Assembly (NCBI GenBank): GCA_036524155.1
Contig: DATDCV010000219.1
Span: 1-14,656, forward strand
Source of the DNA: DATDCV01 sp036524155
GTDB lineage: Bacteria > Verrucomicrobiota > Verrucomicrobiia > Limisphaerales > UBA8199
DNA length: 14,656 nucleotides
Direction: 5' to 3'
Each line of letters begins with the position of its first letter. Within the stretch, counting starts at the first letter, position 1. Below are positions 1 through 6,309 of this stretch, piece after piece. The position numbers and the translations under genes were made by a program. The notes under the pieces are model-generated. The model saw only the letters and a program-made list of their open reading frames with translations, made no database searches and was not told the DNA's origin.

Positions 1-150
1 GCCGGTCTCAACACGACCCGGTTGGTGGTCAAGGAAGCGTTGGCGCAGACGGCGACGACTTTGCGGCGATTCACCCCTAAAGCGCGCGGTTCCGCGGGCC
101 CGATTCTGAAACGTAATTGCCACATCAAGATCGTATTATCCGATGAGTAA
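1..150 (+). CDS. rplV: Large-subunit ribosomal protein L22, 3' end (partial)
   Basis: The first 49 codons in frame 1 are open and end in TAA at 148-150. The translation contains the C-terminal L22 signature: RRFTPKARGSAGPILKR followed by HIKIVLSDE. This is the region of the long beta-hairpin and last strand of L22, which lines the nascent-peptide exit tunnel and binds 23S rRNA. The start lies outside the window. Its position directly before rpsC is the standard S10-operon order (rplV-rpsC-rplP). The identification is firm, but nothing can be said about the N-terminal half. Confidence 0.95.
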   Translation, partial: AGLNTTRLVVKEALAQTATTLRRFTPKARGSAGPILKRNCHIKIVLSDE

Positions 151-161
151 GCCGGGCGTCA

Positions 162-248
162 GGATTAATGGATTATTGGCTTGTTGGGTGCCAGGTGCCC
201 AACGACTCTTCGCTCCATTTATCCACCAGTCCATTTATCCGTTTATCC
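162..248. repeat. 8-nt periodic inverted repeat (imperfect hairpin) in rplV-rpsC spacer
   Basis: The spacer is made of 8-nt units. On the + strand, from 162: GGATTAAT, GGATTATT, GGCTTGTT, GGGTGCCA, GGTGCCCA. From 217 to 248 the units are inverted: ATTTATCC, ACCAGTCC, ATTTATCC, GTTTATCC. Pairing 162-193 against 217-248 by eye gives roughly 24 of 32 positions paired (counting G-U), with a loop of about 23 nt. The element ends 11 nt before the rpsC ATG. Nothing in it looks like a promoter. It could be a REP-like intergenic repeat, an RNA-processing or attenuation structure, or a neutral expansion. The periodicity is directly visible; any function is inference. Confidence 0.7.
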
Positions 249-259
249 AGCACTAACGT

Positions 260-946
260 ATGGGACAGAAAACCAATCCAGTGGGTTTGCGCATCGCGGT
301 GAACCGCGATTGGCGGTCGAAATGGTTCGGCGGCAAGAAAGAGTTCGGCAAGCTGCTGACCGAGGATCGCGAGATTCGCGATCTGCTTAAGAAGAAACTC
401 GAATCGGCGTCGGTGCCAAAGATCCTGATCGAGCGGGCTGCCAACCGTTGCCGGATTACGATTCTTACCGCGCGCCCCGGCATTGTGATCGGGCGCAAGG
501 GCGCCGAGATCGACAAGCTCAAGGAAGAGTTGAGCCGGATGACGGGCAAGGAGATCTACGTGGATATCGTGGAGATCAAACACCCGGAAATCGACGCCCA
601 ACTTGTGGCTGAAAACGTCGCGCTGCAACTCGAGCGCCGGGTATCGTTCCGGCGGGCGATGAAGAAGGCACTGCAGACCGCGAAAGATTTTGGGGCGGAG
701 GGGATTAAGATCCGTTGCGCCGGGCGGTTGGGAGGCGCCGAGCTAGCGCGGGTGGAGCAGTACCATTGGGGCCGCGTGCCGTTGCATACGCTGCGGGCCG
801 AAATCGACTACGGTTTTGCCGAGGCGAATACGGTTTACGGGAAGCTGGGGATCAAATGCTGGGTGTGCAAAGGCGAGGCGAAAGCCCAGAAGGCCCAAGG
901 GTCGGAAGCGGCGGCCCGGCCGGAGACCGTAGCGAGTTCAATTTGA
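260..946 (+). CDS. rpsC: Small-subunit ribosomal protein S3
   Basis: The product is 228 residues, close to the usual S3 length. It opens with the S3 signature MGQKTNPVGLRI and carries the type II KH RNA-binding domain, with the GXXG loop GRKG at residues 78-81 inside VIGRKGAEIDKL. The C-terminal S3 domain includes IRCAGRLGGAELAR and the tract YHWGRVPLHTLRAEIDYG (about 168-185). S3 sits on the 30S head at the mRNA entry channel. The last 20 or so residues (from KAQKAQGSEAAARPE) form a short Ala-rich tail. No Shine-Dalgarno sequence precedes the ATG. The 109-bp gap after rplV is unusually long for this operon and is filled by 8-nt repeats. Confidence 0.98.
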   Translation: MGQKTNPVGLRIAVNRDWRSKWFGGKKEFGKLLTEDREIRDLLKKKLESASVPKILIERAANRCRITILTARPGIVIGRKGAEIDKLKEELSRMTGKEIYVDIVEIKHPEIDAQLVAENVALQLERRVSFRRAMKKALQTAKDFGAEGIKIRCAGRLGGAELARVEQYHWGRVPLHTLRAEIDYGFAEANTVYGKLGIKCWVCKGEAKAQKAQGSEAAARPETVASSI

Positions 947-962
947 ATAAAAGGAATTTCTT

Positions 963-1385
963 ATGCCCTTGATGCCCGAGAGAGTTAAGTACCGCAAAAT
1001 GCACCGCGGCAACCGTGCCGGGCTGGCGTCGCGTGGGGAGAAGGTCTCATTTGGGGAGTACGGGCTGATGGCGATGGAACGCTGCTGGCTCGATACCAAG
1101 CAACTGGAAGCCGCCCGCGTAGCGATCGCTCGCAATATGAAGCGGCACGGCAAGTTGTGGATTCGCGTGTTCCCGCAGAAATCGTTCACCAAGAAGCCGC
1201 TGGAAACCCGCATGGGCAAGGGCAAAGGTCCGCTGGAATCCTGGGTGGCGGTTATCCGCCCGGCGAACATCCTCTTCGAGGTGGACGGTGTGAACGAAGT
1301 CGTGGCGCGGGAGTCGTTGCGCCTGGCGGCCACCAAACTGCCCATCAAAACCAAATTCATTTCCCGTCACCGGCTGCAGGACTGA
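963..1385 (+). CDS. rplP: Large-subunit ribosomal protein L16
   Basis: The product is 140 residues, with the L16/L10e fold signature VKYRKMHRGNRAG at the N-terminus, then FGEYGLMAMERCWL and RVFPQKSFTKKPLETRMGKGKG in the middle. L16 binds 23S rRNA near the A-site tRNA elbow and the peptidyl-transferase centre. Two in-frame ATGs exist, at 963 and 972. I chose 963 because an AAGGA Shine-Dalgarno-like sequence (951-955) lies 7 nt upstream, whereas it would be 16 nt from the second. The gene starts 16 nt after rpsC and ends 5 nt before rpmC. Confidence 0.98.
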   Translation: MPLMPERVKYRKMHRGNRAGLASRGEKVSFGEYGLMAMERCWLDTKQLEAARVAIARNMKRHGKLWIRVFPQKSFTKKPLETRMGKGKGPLESWVAVIRPANILFEVDGVNEVVARESLRLAATKLPIKTKFISRHRLQD

Positions 1386-1390
1386 ACGCT

Positions 1391-1597
1391 ATGAAGAAAA
1401 CGCAACGCAAAGAGATTCAGGAAAAGACGCTCGAAGAGCTGCTGGCGGATGGCCGGAACCTGCGGCAGGAGATATTTAACCTGCGGTTGCAGCAGGCCAG
1501 CGCCCAACTTGAAAAGCCCGCGCGCCTCCGCACACTGCGCCGCGACATTGCCCGCATCGAAACCCGCATCACCGTATTGCGGAAAAAAGCCGCTTGA
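1391..1597 (+). CDS. rpmC: Large-subunit ribosomal protein L29
   Basis: The product is 68 residues (MKKTQRKEIQEKTLEEL...), matching the size and all-helical, charged make-up of L29. Hallmarks are the segment LEELLADGRNLRQEIFNLRLQ and the second helix around RLRTLRRDIARIETRI. L29 lies at the exit of the nascent-peptide tunnel next to L23 and helps form the docking site for trigger factor and SRP. The ATG at 1391 follows the rplP stop by 5 nt, and a weak AGGA lies about 9 nt upstream inside rplP. A longer frame upstream is only read-through of rplP sequence in another frame, so 1391 is the supported start. Confidence 0.96.
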   Translation: MKKTQRKEIQEKTLEELLADGRNLRQEIFNLRLQQASAQLEKPARLRTLRRDIARIETRITVLRKKAA

Positions 1598-1603
1598 TTT
1601 TGT

Positions 1604-1948
1604 ATGTCTGAAACCACTGCGAATTCACCAGTCGAGCCGACCACCGTTCCAGCGCCAGCGGCTGCCGCCGCCGAAAAACGCGCGAACCGGAAGGAGCGGG
1701 TGGGCGAGGTTATCTCGAACAAAATGGCCAAGACGATCATTGTGCGGGTCGAACGACGCTACCCGCATCCAAAGTTCAAGAAGATCGTCACGGGCTACAA
1801 GAAATTCTACGCTCACGACGAGAAAAGCCAGGCCAAGGTGGGGGACCGGGTGCGAATCGAAGAGACGCGCCCGCTGTCGAAAACCAAACGCTGGCGCCTG
1901 GTTGAGGTGGTGGAACGCGGCGCGGAGATTACGCCGGTGGGGGCGTGA
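1604..1948 (+). CDS. rpsQ: Small-subunit ribosomal protein S17 with N-terminal extension
   Basis: The product is 114 residues, about 30 more than the E. coli protein. The S17 OB-fold core begins near residue 28 (RKERVGEVISNKMAKTIIV) and includes HPKFKKIVTGYKKFYAHDE and the conserved RPLSKTKRWRLVEVVE. S17 is a primary 16S rRNA-binding protein in the 30S body. The first 25 or so residues are rich in Ala, Pro and Thr and are probably disordered. The internal ATG at 1724 lies inside the OB fold and would cut off conserved strand 1, so the start at 1604 (6 nt after rpmC) is preferred although no Shine-Dalgarno is visible. Confidence 0.97.
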   Translation: MSETTANSPVEPTTVPAPAAAAAEKRANRKERVGEVISNKMAKTIIVRVERRYPHPKFKKIVTGYKKFYAHDEKSQAKVGDRVRIEETRPLSKTKRWRLVEVVERGAEITPVGA

Positions 1949-1983
1949 CCAGGAGCAGTCAACAGTCAGCCAGGAACAGGTGA
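1949..1983. repeat. 7-nt periodic repeat filling rpsQ-rplN spacer
   Basis: The spacer reads as five consecutive 7-nt units: CCAGGAG, CAGTCAA, CAGTCAG, CCAGGAA, CAGGTGA. All but three bases of the 38-bp gap belong to the array. The last unit may double as a weak ribosome-binding region for rplN. The period differs from the 8-nt GGAT family elsewhere in the window. Confidence 0.5.
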
Positions 1984-1986
1984 TTT

Positions 1987-2352
1987 ATGTTACAGGTACG
2001 ATCGATCCTCGATGTGGCGGATAACACGGGCGCCAAGCGCGCCGCTGCCATCGGTGTGCTTGGCCGCAACCAGCGGTATGCGCGCATCGGCGATATCATC
2101 AAGGCCCACATCAAAGAGGCGACGCCCGATGGAACGGTCAAGAAGGGCGAGGTGGTGGATGCCGTTATCGTGCGGACCCGGCAGGCCATCCGCCGCTCGG
2201 ATGGCTCGTATCTCCGGTTCGACAGCAACGCCATTGTCATCATCGACAAGGAGTTAAACCCGAGAGGCACGCGCATTTTCGGGCCGGTGGCGCGCGAACT
2301 CCGCGACAAGAAATTCATGAAGATTGTCTCGCTGGCGCCCGAGGTGATCTAA
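1987..2352 (+). CDS. rplN: Large-subunit ribosomal protein L14
   Basis: The product is 121 residues, essentially the family length, beginning MLQVRSILDVADNTGAKRA. It contains the L14 signature region (IGDIIKAHIKEATPDG, then KKGEVVDAVIVRT) and ends with RELRDKKFMKIVSLAPEVI, the normal L14 C-terminus. L14 is a beta-barrel protein that binds 23S rRNA, contacts 16S helix 14 in an intersubunit bridge, and is the docking site for the silencing factor RsfS. The gene follows rpsQ after a 38-bp gap made almost wholly of 7-nt repeat units. Confidence 0.98.
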   Translation: MLQVRSILDVADNTGAKRAAAIGVLGRNQRYARIGDIIKAHIKEATPDGTVKKGEVVDAVIVRTRQAIRRSDGSYLRFDSNAIVIIDKELNPRGTRIFGPVARELRDKKFMKIVSLAPEVI

Positions 2353-2407
2353 GGGTTGATGCGAACCGTGGCCAACAAACAGTAAAGCGCGAGAATATTT
2401 TCAGGTT

Positions 2408-2698
2408 ATGCACAGTTTTCATGTGAAGAAGAACGACGAAGTGGTGGTTATCGCCGGCGCGGACAAAGGCAAGCGCGGGCGGATCATTGCCGTCGATGGC
2501 AAGAAACAACGGGTGCTGGTTGAAGGGGTGCGGATGATTAAGCGGCACATGCGGAAGAGCCAGCAATATCCGAACGGCCAAATTGTCGAGCGGGAGGGCT
2601 CGATCCATGTATCCAACGTGATGAAGGCGGACCAATTCGACGCCCGGGCGGCAAAACGAGGGGTGGCCACGCCGACGGCGGCGCCGACCCAAGCCTGA
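2408..2698 (+). CDS. rplX: Large-subunit ribosomal protein L24
   Basis: The product is 96 residues. The KOW motif is near the N-terminus (KNDEVVVIAGADKGKRGRI, about residues 8-26), followed by KKQRVLVEGVRMIKRHMR and EGSIHVSNVM, the normal L24 order. L24 is an early assembly-initiator protein binding domain I of 23S rRNA near the tunnel exit. The final dozen residues (GVATPTAAPTQA) are a short Ala/Pro/Thr tail that is not part of the fold. The spacer from rplN is 55 bp and contains no recognisable element; a CAGG just before the ATG is a weak ribosome-binding candidate. Confidence 0.97.
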   Translation: MHSFHVKKNDEVVVIAGADKGKRGRIIAVDGKKQRVLVEGVRMIKRHMRKSQQYPNGQIVEREGSIHVSNVMKADQFDARAAKRGVATPTAAPTQA

Positions 2699-2740
2699 TT
2701 TGATGAGACGACGCTCCGGTAAAATCCGGAAAAGAGCGAA

Positions 2741-3361
2741 ATGAAAGCAAGACTGTTCAACCGATACGTTAAAGAAGTTGTGCCTGCCTTGAAAGACAAG
2801 CACAAGTACACGAATCCGCACCAGGTGCCGCGGATGGAAAAGATCGTCATCAACATGGGCGTCAGTGCTTCGCTGGAGAAGAGCGCGATTGATGACGCGG
2901 CGAAGGACCTCGCACTGATCACCGGTCGCAAGCCGGCGATCAGCAAGTCGCGGCACAGCATTGCGAACTTCAAACTCCGCGAGGGGCAGCCGATCGGGTG
3001 CCACGTGACCCTCCGGCGCGACATCATGTACGAATTTTTCGATCGATTGGTCGCCACCGCCCTGCCGCGCATTCGCGATTTTCGCGGGCTGTCGCCCCGT
3101 TCCTTCGACGGGCGAGGGAATTACTCGCTCGGCGTGGCGGACCAGACCATTTTCCCTGAAATTGAGTTGGACAAAATCAAACGCCAGCAGGGGATGGATA
3201 TCACGATCGTTACCAGCGCCCGCACCAATGAGGAGGCGATGGACCTGTTGAAATTGATGGGCATGCCTTTTGCCGAAGCCAAAGCCAAAGAAGCCCCGAA
3301 AGCTGAAGCGACACCGGTAGCGGCGACAGCGCTGGCTCCCGCTCCGACCCCAACTCCGTAA
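2741..3361 (+). CDS. rplE: Large-subunit ribosomal protein L5 with C-terminal extension
   Basis: The product is 206 residues against about 180 for typical bacterial L5. The core (1-178) has the signatures VPRMEKIVINMGVS, ITGRKPAISKSR, the RDFRGLSPRSFDGRGNYSLG loop (113-131), and the C-terminal TSARTNEEAMDLLKLMGMPF. L5 binds 5S rRNA with L18 and contacts the P-site tRNA and S13 in the central protuberance. Residues 179-206 form an Ala/Pro/Lys-rich tail ending APTPTP, with no expected fold. The ATG at 2741 has a weak purine-rich stretch upstream. The following gap to rpsN is only 31 bp and consists of repeat units. Confidence 0.97.
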   Translation: MKARLFNRYVKEVVPALKDKHKYTNPHQVPRMEKIVINMGVSASLEKSAIDDAAKDLALITGRKPAISKSRHSIANFKLREGQPIGCHVTLRRDIMYEFFDRLVATALPRIRDFRGLSPRSFDGRGNYSLGVADQTIFPEIELDKIKRQQGMDITIVTSARTNEEAMDLLKLMGMPFAEAKAKEAPKAEATPVAATALAPAPTPTP

Positions 3362-3389
3362 ACCCAACAAGCCAATAATCCAATTTTTC
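3362..3389. repeat. 8-nt repeat units in rplE-rpsN spacer, exact inverted copy of part of 162-248
   Basis: Read on the minus strand, this spacer contains the units GGATTATT and GGCTTGTT followed by GGGT. The 21 bases at 3362-3382 are the exact reverse complement of 169-189. A 21-nt exact match is very unlikely by chance in a window this size. Only one arm is present here, so no hairpin forms. The element covers nearly the whole 31-bp gap and may account for the lack of a Shine-Dalgarno before rpsN. Confidence 0.75.
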
Positions 3390-3392
3390 TGT

Positions 3393-3662
3393 ATGGCAAA
3401 GACTGCGTGGATTGAACGAAACAAGAGAAAAGCCGAGACGGTCAAAAAGTACGCTGCGATTCGAGCGGAACTTAAAGCCAAGCGCGATTACGCGGGCCTG
3501 GCAAAGCTGCCCCGGGACGCAAGTCCAATCCGGGTGGTCAACCGGTGCTCGATGAGCGGGCGGCGGCATGGATACCTGCGCAAGTTCGGCTGCTCGCGCC
3601 TGACCTTCCGCGAGGCGGCGCTTTCCGGCTTAATCCCGGGCGTCACCAAGGCCAGCTGGTAA
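3393..3662 (+). CDS. rpsN: Small-subunit ribosomal protein S14, zinc-independent form
   Basis: The product is 89 residues with the conserved C-terminus NRCSMSGRRHGYLRKFGCSR, then FREAALSGLIPGVTKASW. There is no CxxC-x(n)-CxxC zinc ribbon (only two isolated Cys in this region), so this is the longer zinc-independent S14 class, as in E. coli, and not the 61-residue zinc form. S14 assembles late into the 30S head near S3 and S10. No Shine-Dalgarno is seen upstream; the ATG is preceded by a T-rich stretch. The stop lies 4 nt before the rpsH ATG. Confidence 0.98.
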   Translation: MAKTAWIERNKRKAETVKKYAAIRAELKAKRDYAGLAKLPRDASPIRVVNRCSMSGRRHGYLRKFGCSRLTFREAALSGLIPGVTKASW

Positions 3663-3666
3663 GCAT

Positions 3667-4053
3667 ATGAACGACCCCATTTCCGACATGCTGGCCCGGA
3701 TCCGCAACGCCCACCGCGCGCTGCAGCCTGGTGTTGAACTGCCGCACTCTAAAATGAAAGAGAGCATCGCGGGCATCCTCAAACACGAAGGCTACATTGC
3801 CGATTTCTCGGTTGAGGGCCAGGTTCCCAAGACGCTCCGGCTGAAACTTAAATACCAGGGCAAGAAGAGCATCATTGAGGGAATGCGCCGAGTGAGTTCC
3901 CCGGGGCTCCGCCGCTACGTCGGATCCAAGGAGATCCCGCGTGTGCGGGGCGGCCTGGGAGTGGCCGTTGTTTCCACCTCCGAGGGCGTAATGACGGGCA
4001 ACCAGGCCCGGAAAAAGAATCTGGGTGGCGAACTGATCTGTTACGTTTGGTAA
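3667..4053 (+). CDS. rpsH: Small-subunit ribosomal protein S8
   Basis: The product is 128 residues, the normal size. It begins MNDPISDMLARIRNAHRA and carries the conserved S8 C-terminal half: RRVSSPGLRRYVGSKEIPRVRGGLGVAVVSTSEGVMT, ending GGELICYVW. S8 is a primary binder of the 16S central domain and in E. coli also represses spc-operon translation at the rplE region. No obvious S8-type helix was recognised in the rplX-rplE gap here. The gene starts 4 nt after the rpsN stop, consistent with coupled translation. Confidence 0.98.
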   Translation: MNDPISDMLARIRNAHRALQPGVELPHSKMKESIAGILKHEGYIADFSVEGQVPKTLRLKLKYQGKKSIIEGMRRVSSPGLRRYVGSKEIPRVRGGLGVAVVSTSEGVMTGNQARKKNLGGELICYVW

Positions 4054-4068
4054 TATCCGATCTGATTT

Positions 4069-4605
4069 ATGTCTCGCATAGGAAAGCAACCGATCGCCAT
4101 TCCGCCGAAAGTGAAGGTGGAAGTGAAGGGCCAACAGGTTTTTGTGGAAGGCCCCAAAGGAAAGCTGAACTGGGAACTGCCCGGGCGCACCAGCATCAAG
4201 GTCGAGAATGGCAAATTATTGGTCAGCCGCGAAGGCGACGATGATGCTGTCAAGGCCTTGCACGGGTTGAGCCGCGCGCTGGTGAACAACATGGTTCGGG
4301 GCGTCAACGAAGGCTTCGTGAAGAAACTGGAAATCCAGGGCGTCGGTTTCAAGGCGGCCGTTCAAGGCAATGCCGTCAACCTGAGTTTGGGGTATTCACA
4401 TCCGGTGGTTTATCCGATACCGAACCAGATAAAAGTGACCGTCGAGGAAAACACCAAGTTGACCATTGAGGGCCCCGATCGGCAAGTGGTCGGCGAGGTG
4501 GCGGCCGAACTGCGCAGCTTTTACCCGCCGGAACCCTACAAAGGAAAGGGTATCCGATATGTGGGCGAGCACGTCGTGCGCAAGGAAGGAAAGACGGTGC
4601 AATAG
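4069..4605 (+). CDS. rplF: Large-subunit ribosomal protein L6
   Basis: The product is 178 residues, the standard length. It begins MSRIGKQPIAIPPKVKVEV, has the conserved L6 mid-region (VNEGFVKKLEIQGVGFKAAVQG, LSLGYSHPVVYPIP) and the C-terminal signature PEPYKGKGIRYVGEHVVRKEGK. L6 has two related alpha/beta domains and binds 23S rRNA near the sarcin-ricin loop and the factor-binding site. The ATG lies 15 nt after rpsH and has no Shine-Dalgarno; the immediate upstream bases are A/T-rich, as at several starts in this operon. Confidence 0.98.
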   Translation: MSRIGKQPIAIPPKVKVEVKGQQVFVEGPKGKLNWELPGRTSIKVENGKLLVSREGDDDAVKALHGLSRALVNNMVRGVNEGFVKKLEIQGVGFKAAVQGNAVNLSLGYSHPVVYPIPNQIKVTVEENTKLTIEGPDRQVVGEVAAELRSFYPPEPYKGKGIRYVGEHVVRKEGKTVQ

Positions 4606-4684
4606 TCCCGAGAAGCATCACCGTAACGATTTAACACTTTATCACCTATTCAAAGCTCACGGCCGAATCCGTGACGAAGCGAAG

Positions 4685-5050
4685 ATGAGAACCGAACAGA
4701 AACACAAACTGGGGTTGAAGCGGCGATGGAGAATCCGCCAGAAGGTCAGCGGCACCAAAGCGCGTCCCCGCATGAGCGTTTGCTTCACCAATCAGAATAT
4801 TCACGTCCAGTTCATCGATGACGTCGCGGGCGTGACGTTGGCGGCGACCTCAACCGTCAGCAAGTCCGTTCCTGATCGGGAGAAACTGGCCGCGAACGCT
4901 GCCAGCGCCAAGACGCTTGGCATGCTGGCCGCACGGGCGGCGTTGGAGAAGGGCATCAAGGACGTCGTTTTTGACCGCGGCGGAGCGCGTTATCATGGGA
5001 AAGTCAAAGCGCTGGCGGATGCCGCTCGCGAGGCTGGCCTGAAATTCTAA
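4685..5050 (+). CDS. rplR: Large-subunit ribosomal protein L18
   Basis: The product is 121 residues, starting MRTEQKHKLGLKRRWRIRQK. The L18 5S-rRNA-binding signature follows (GTKARPRMSVCFTNQNIHVQ), and the C-terminus is GIKDVVFDRGGARYHGKVKALADAAREAGLKF, a near-canonical L18 ending. L18 brings 5S rRNA into the central protuberance with L5. A longer upstream frame exists but is only read-through of the rplF tail in another frame, and similarity begins at the 4685 ATG. A purine-rich GAAGCGAAG precedes it. The 79-bp gap from rplF also holds a small 6-bp inverted repeat (4657-4674). Confidence 0.97.
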   Translation: MRTEQKHKLGLKRRWRIRQKVSGTKARPRMSVCFTNQNIHVQFIDDVAGVTLAATSTVSKSVPDREKLAANAASAKTLGMLAARAALEKGIKDVVFDRGGARYHGKVKALADAAREAGLKF

Positions 5051-5065
5051 ACTTGGAGATTTATT

Positions 5066-5749
5066 GTGGCTGAAGAAACAAAAGTAGAGAACGGCGAAAA
5101 GACGAGCGATACGACTGAATTTCGCGCCGAGCCGCGCGGCGGACGGGGCGGGTTTCGACGGCGGAGTCGCCCGGGGCCGGAGGCTGCCGAGGGCCGGGGC
5201 GAAGGGCCGGGACAGGAACTGACCGAGAAAGTGGTGTTCATCAACCGCTCGGCCAAGGTAGTAAAAGGCGGCCGCCGGTTTAATTTTAGCGCGCTGGTGG
5301 TGGTTGGCGACAAGAAAGGCAGGGTGGGGGTTGGTCTCGGGAAGGCTGGCGAGGTGGCGGATGCCATCCGTAAGGGCGGCGAACTGGCGCGTGCGCAGAT
5401 GGTAAGCGTCAGCCTGAAGGAAGCGACTCTGCCCCATGAGGTCTTTTCACATTACTGCGGAGCCAAAGTGCTGCTTCGGCCTGCATCACCTGGCACCGGG
5501 ATCATCGCGGGCAAGACCGTTCGGGCGGTGCTCGAATCGGCCGGTGTGAAGGATGTGCTGAGCAAATCACTCGGCTCGAAGAATGCCGCCAACGTCGTGA
5601 AGGCGACGCTCCAGGCACTTTTGAGTTTGCGGTTGCGAGAGGACATTTACCGGGGTCGCGGCCTCGAGATAAAGAAAGTGGTTGCGCCCCAGCCACCGGC
5701 AGTCGTGGCTCCCGCCACTTCGGCTCCGGCGGAGAATCTAACTGTTTAG
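5066..5749 (+). CDS. rpsE: Small-subunit ribosomal protein S5 with N- and C-terminal extensions
   Basis: The product is 227 residues against about 167 in E. coli. The core spans about 51-204: LTEKVVFINRSAKVVKGGRR, FSALVVVGDKKGRVGVGLGKAGEV, and PASPGTGIIAGKTVRAVLESAGVKDVLSKSLGS, i.e. the double-stranded RNA-binding-like domain and the ribosomal S5 C-terminal domain. S5 lines the mRNA entry channel and affects decoding fidelity. The start is GTG at 5066, supported by GGAG 7 nt upstream. Residues 1-50 are charged and Gly/Arg-rich (RGGRGGFRRRSR), and the last 20 are Ala/Pro/Val-rich. No rpmD lies between this gene and rplO, which starts 6 nt after the stop. Confidence 0.97.
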   Translation: MAEETKVENGEKTSDTTEFRAEPRGGRGGFRRRSRPGPEAAEGRGEGPGQELTEKVVFINRSAKVVKGGRRFNFSALVVVGDKKGRVGVGLGKAGEVADAIRKGGELARAQMVSVSLKEATLPHEVFSHYCGAKVLLRPASPGTGIIAGKTVRAVLESAGVKDVLSKSLGSKNAANVVKATLQALLSLRLREDIYRGRGLEIKKVVAPQPPAVVAPATSAPAENLTV

Positions 5750-5755
5750 TCTACC

Positions 5756-6229
5756 ATGCGTTTACACGATCTTAGACCTCGTCCCGGCGCCAAGCATCGC
5801 CGCAAGCGGCTTGGCCAGGGTGAATCCAGCGGCCACGGCAAGAGCAGCGGTCGCGGCGGCAAGGGCCAGACTGCACGTTCCGGCAGTTCGATCCGCATCG
5901 GCTTCGAAGGTGGCCAAATGCCACTGATTCGCCGCATCCCCAAGCGCGGGTTTAATAATTCCCGGCATGCTACGCGTTACCTGCCGGTCAATCTCAGTGC
6001 TCTGAATCACTTCGACGACGGCGCGCGGGTCGATGAGGCAGCGCTGCGGAGCCTGGGCCTGGCCAATGGGCGTGCCGCCGGCATCAAAATCCTGGGTGAA
6101 GGTGAGCTCACCAAGAAGCTCACGGTTAGCGCGCACGCTTTCAGCGCGTCCGCGAAGTCCAAGATCGAGGCTAAAGGCGGCGCCTGTGAGGTTGTTTCCG
6201 CGAAGCCGAAGGAGCCGGCCAAAGCCTGA
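5756..6229 (+). CDS. rplO: Large-subunit ribosomal protein L15
   Basis: The product is 157 residues. The N-terminus has the classic extended Gly/Lys-rich L15 region: LRPRPGAKHRRKRLGQGESSGHGKSSGRGGKG, then GFEGGQMPLIRRIPKRGF (about 48-65). The globular C-terminal domain includes VDEAALRSLGLANGR and IKILGEGELTKKLTV. L15 threads through 23S rRNA and is a late assembly protein. It follows rpsE directly, where many bacteria have rpmD (L30). The ATG is the one matching the family N-terminus; no Shine-Dalgarno is visible in the rpsE tail. Confidence 0.98.
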   Translation: MRLHDLRPRPGAKHRRKRLGQGESSGHGKSSGRGGKGQTARSGSSIRIGFEGGQMPLIRRIPKRGFNNSRHATRYLPVNLSALNHFDDGARVDEAALRSLGLANGRAAGIKILGEGELTKKLTVSAHAFSASAKSKIEAKGGACEVVSAKPKEPAKA

Positions 6230-6309
6230 CTATGACGTTTTTCAGTACCGCACTCCCACTGCCGCCAGAGTTCGCCCGTCGGGCTTTGGCCCTTTGACCC
6301 TGACTCGCC

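Noticed and set aside
2359..2385. Eight-codon ORF (MRTVANKQ) in the rplN-rplX gap
   Set aside because: Too short to support, with no leader-peptide feature such as a run of one regulatory amino acid or an attenuator hairpin.
2715..2730. TCCGG/CCGGA hairpin before rplE as an S8-type control site
   Set aside because: Five-base stem without the conserved features of the S8 binding helix; likely chance.
2315..3481. 388-codon open frame on the minus strand across rplX and rplE
   Set aside because: It lies antisense to two well-identified r-protein genes, shows no recognisable family, and is what high-GC coding DNA produces in the opposite strand.
4657..4674. TCACGG/CCGTGA hairpin upstream of rplR
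   Set aside because: Perfect 6-bp stem with 6-nt loop, but this size arises by chance often and no T-run or known r-protein site accompanies it.
6274..6287. GCCC-GTC-GGGC-TTT before secY as a terminator
   Set aside because: A 4-bp stem with only three T is too weak, and termination before secY would be unexpected in this operon.
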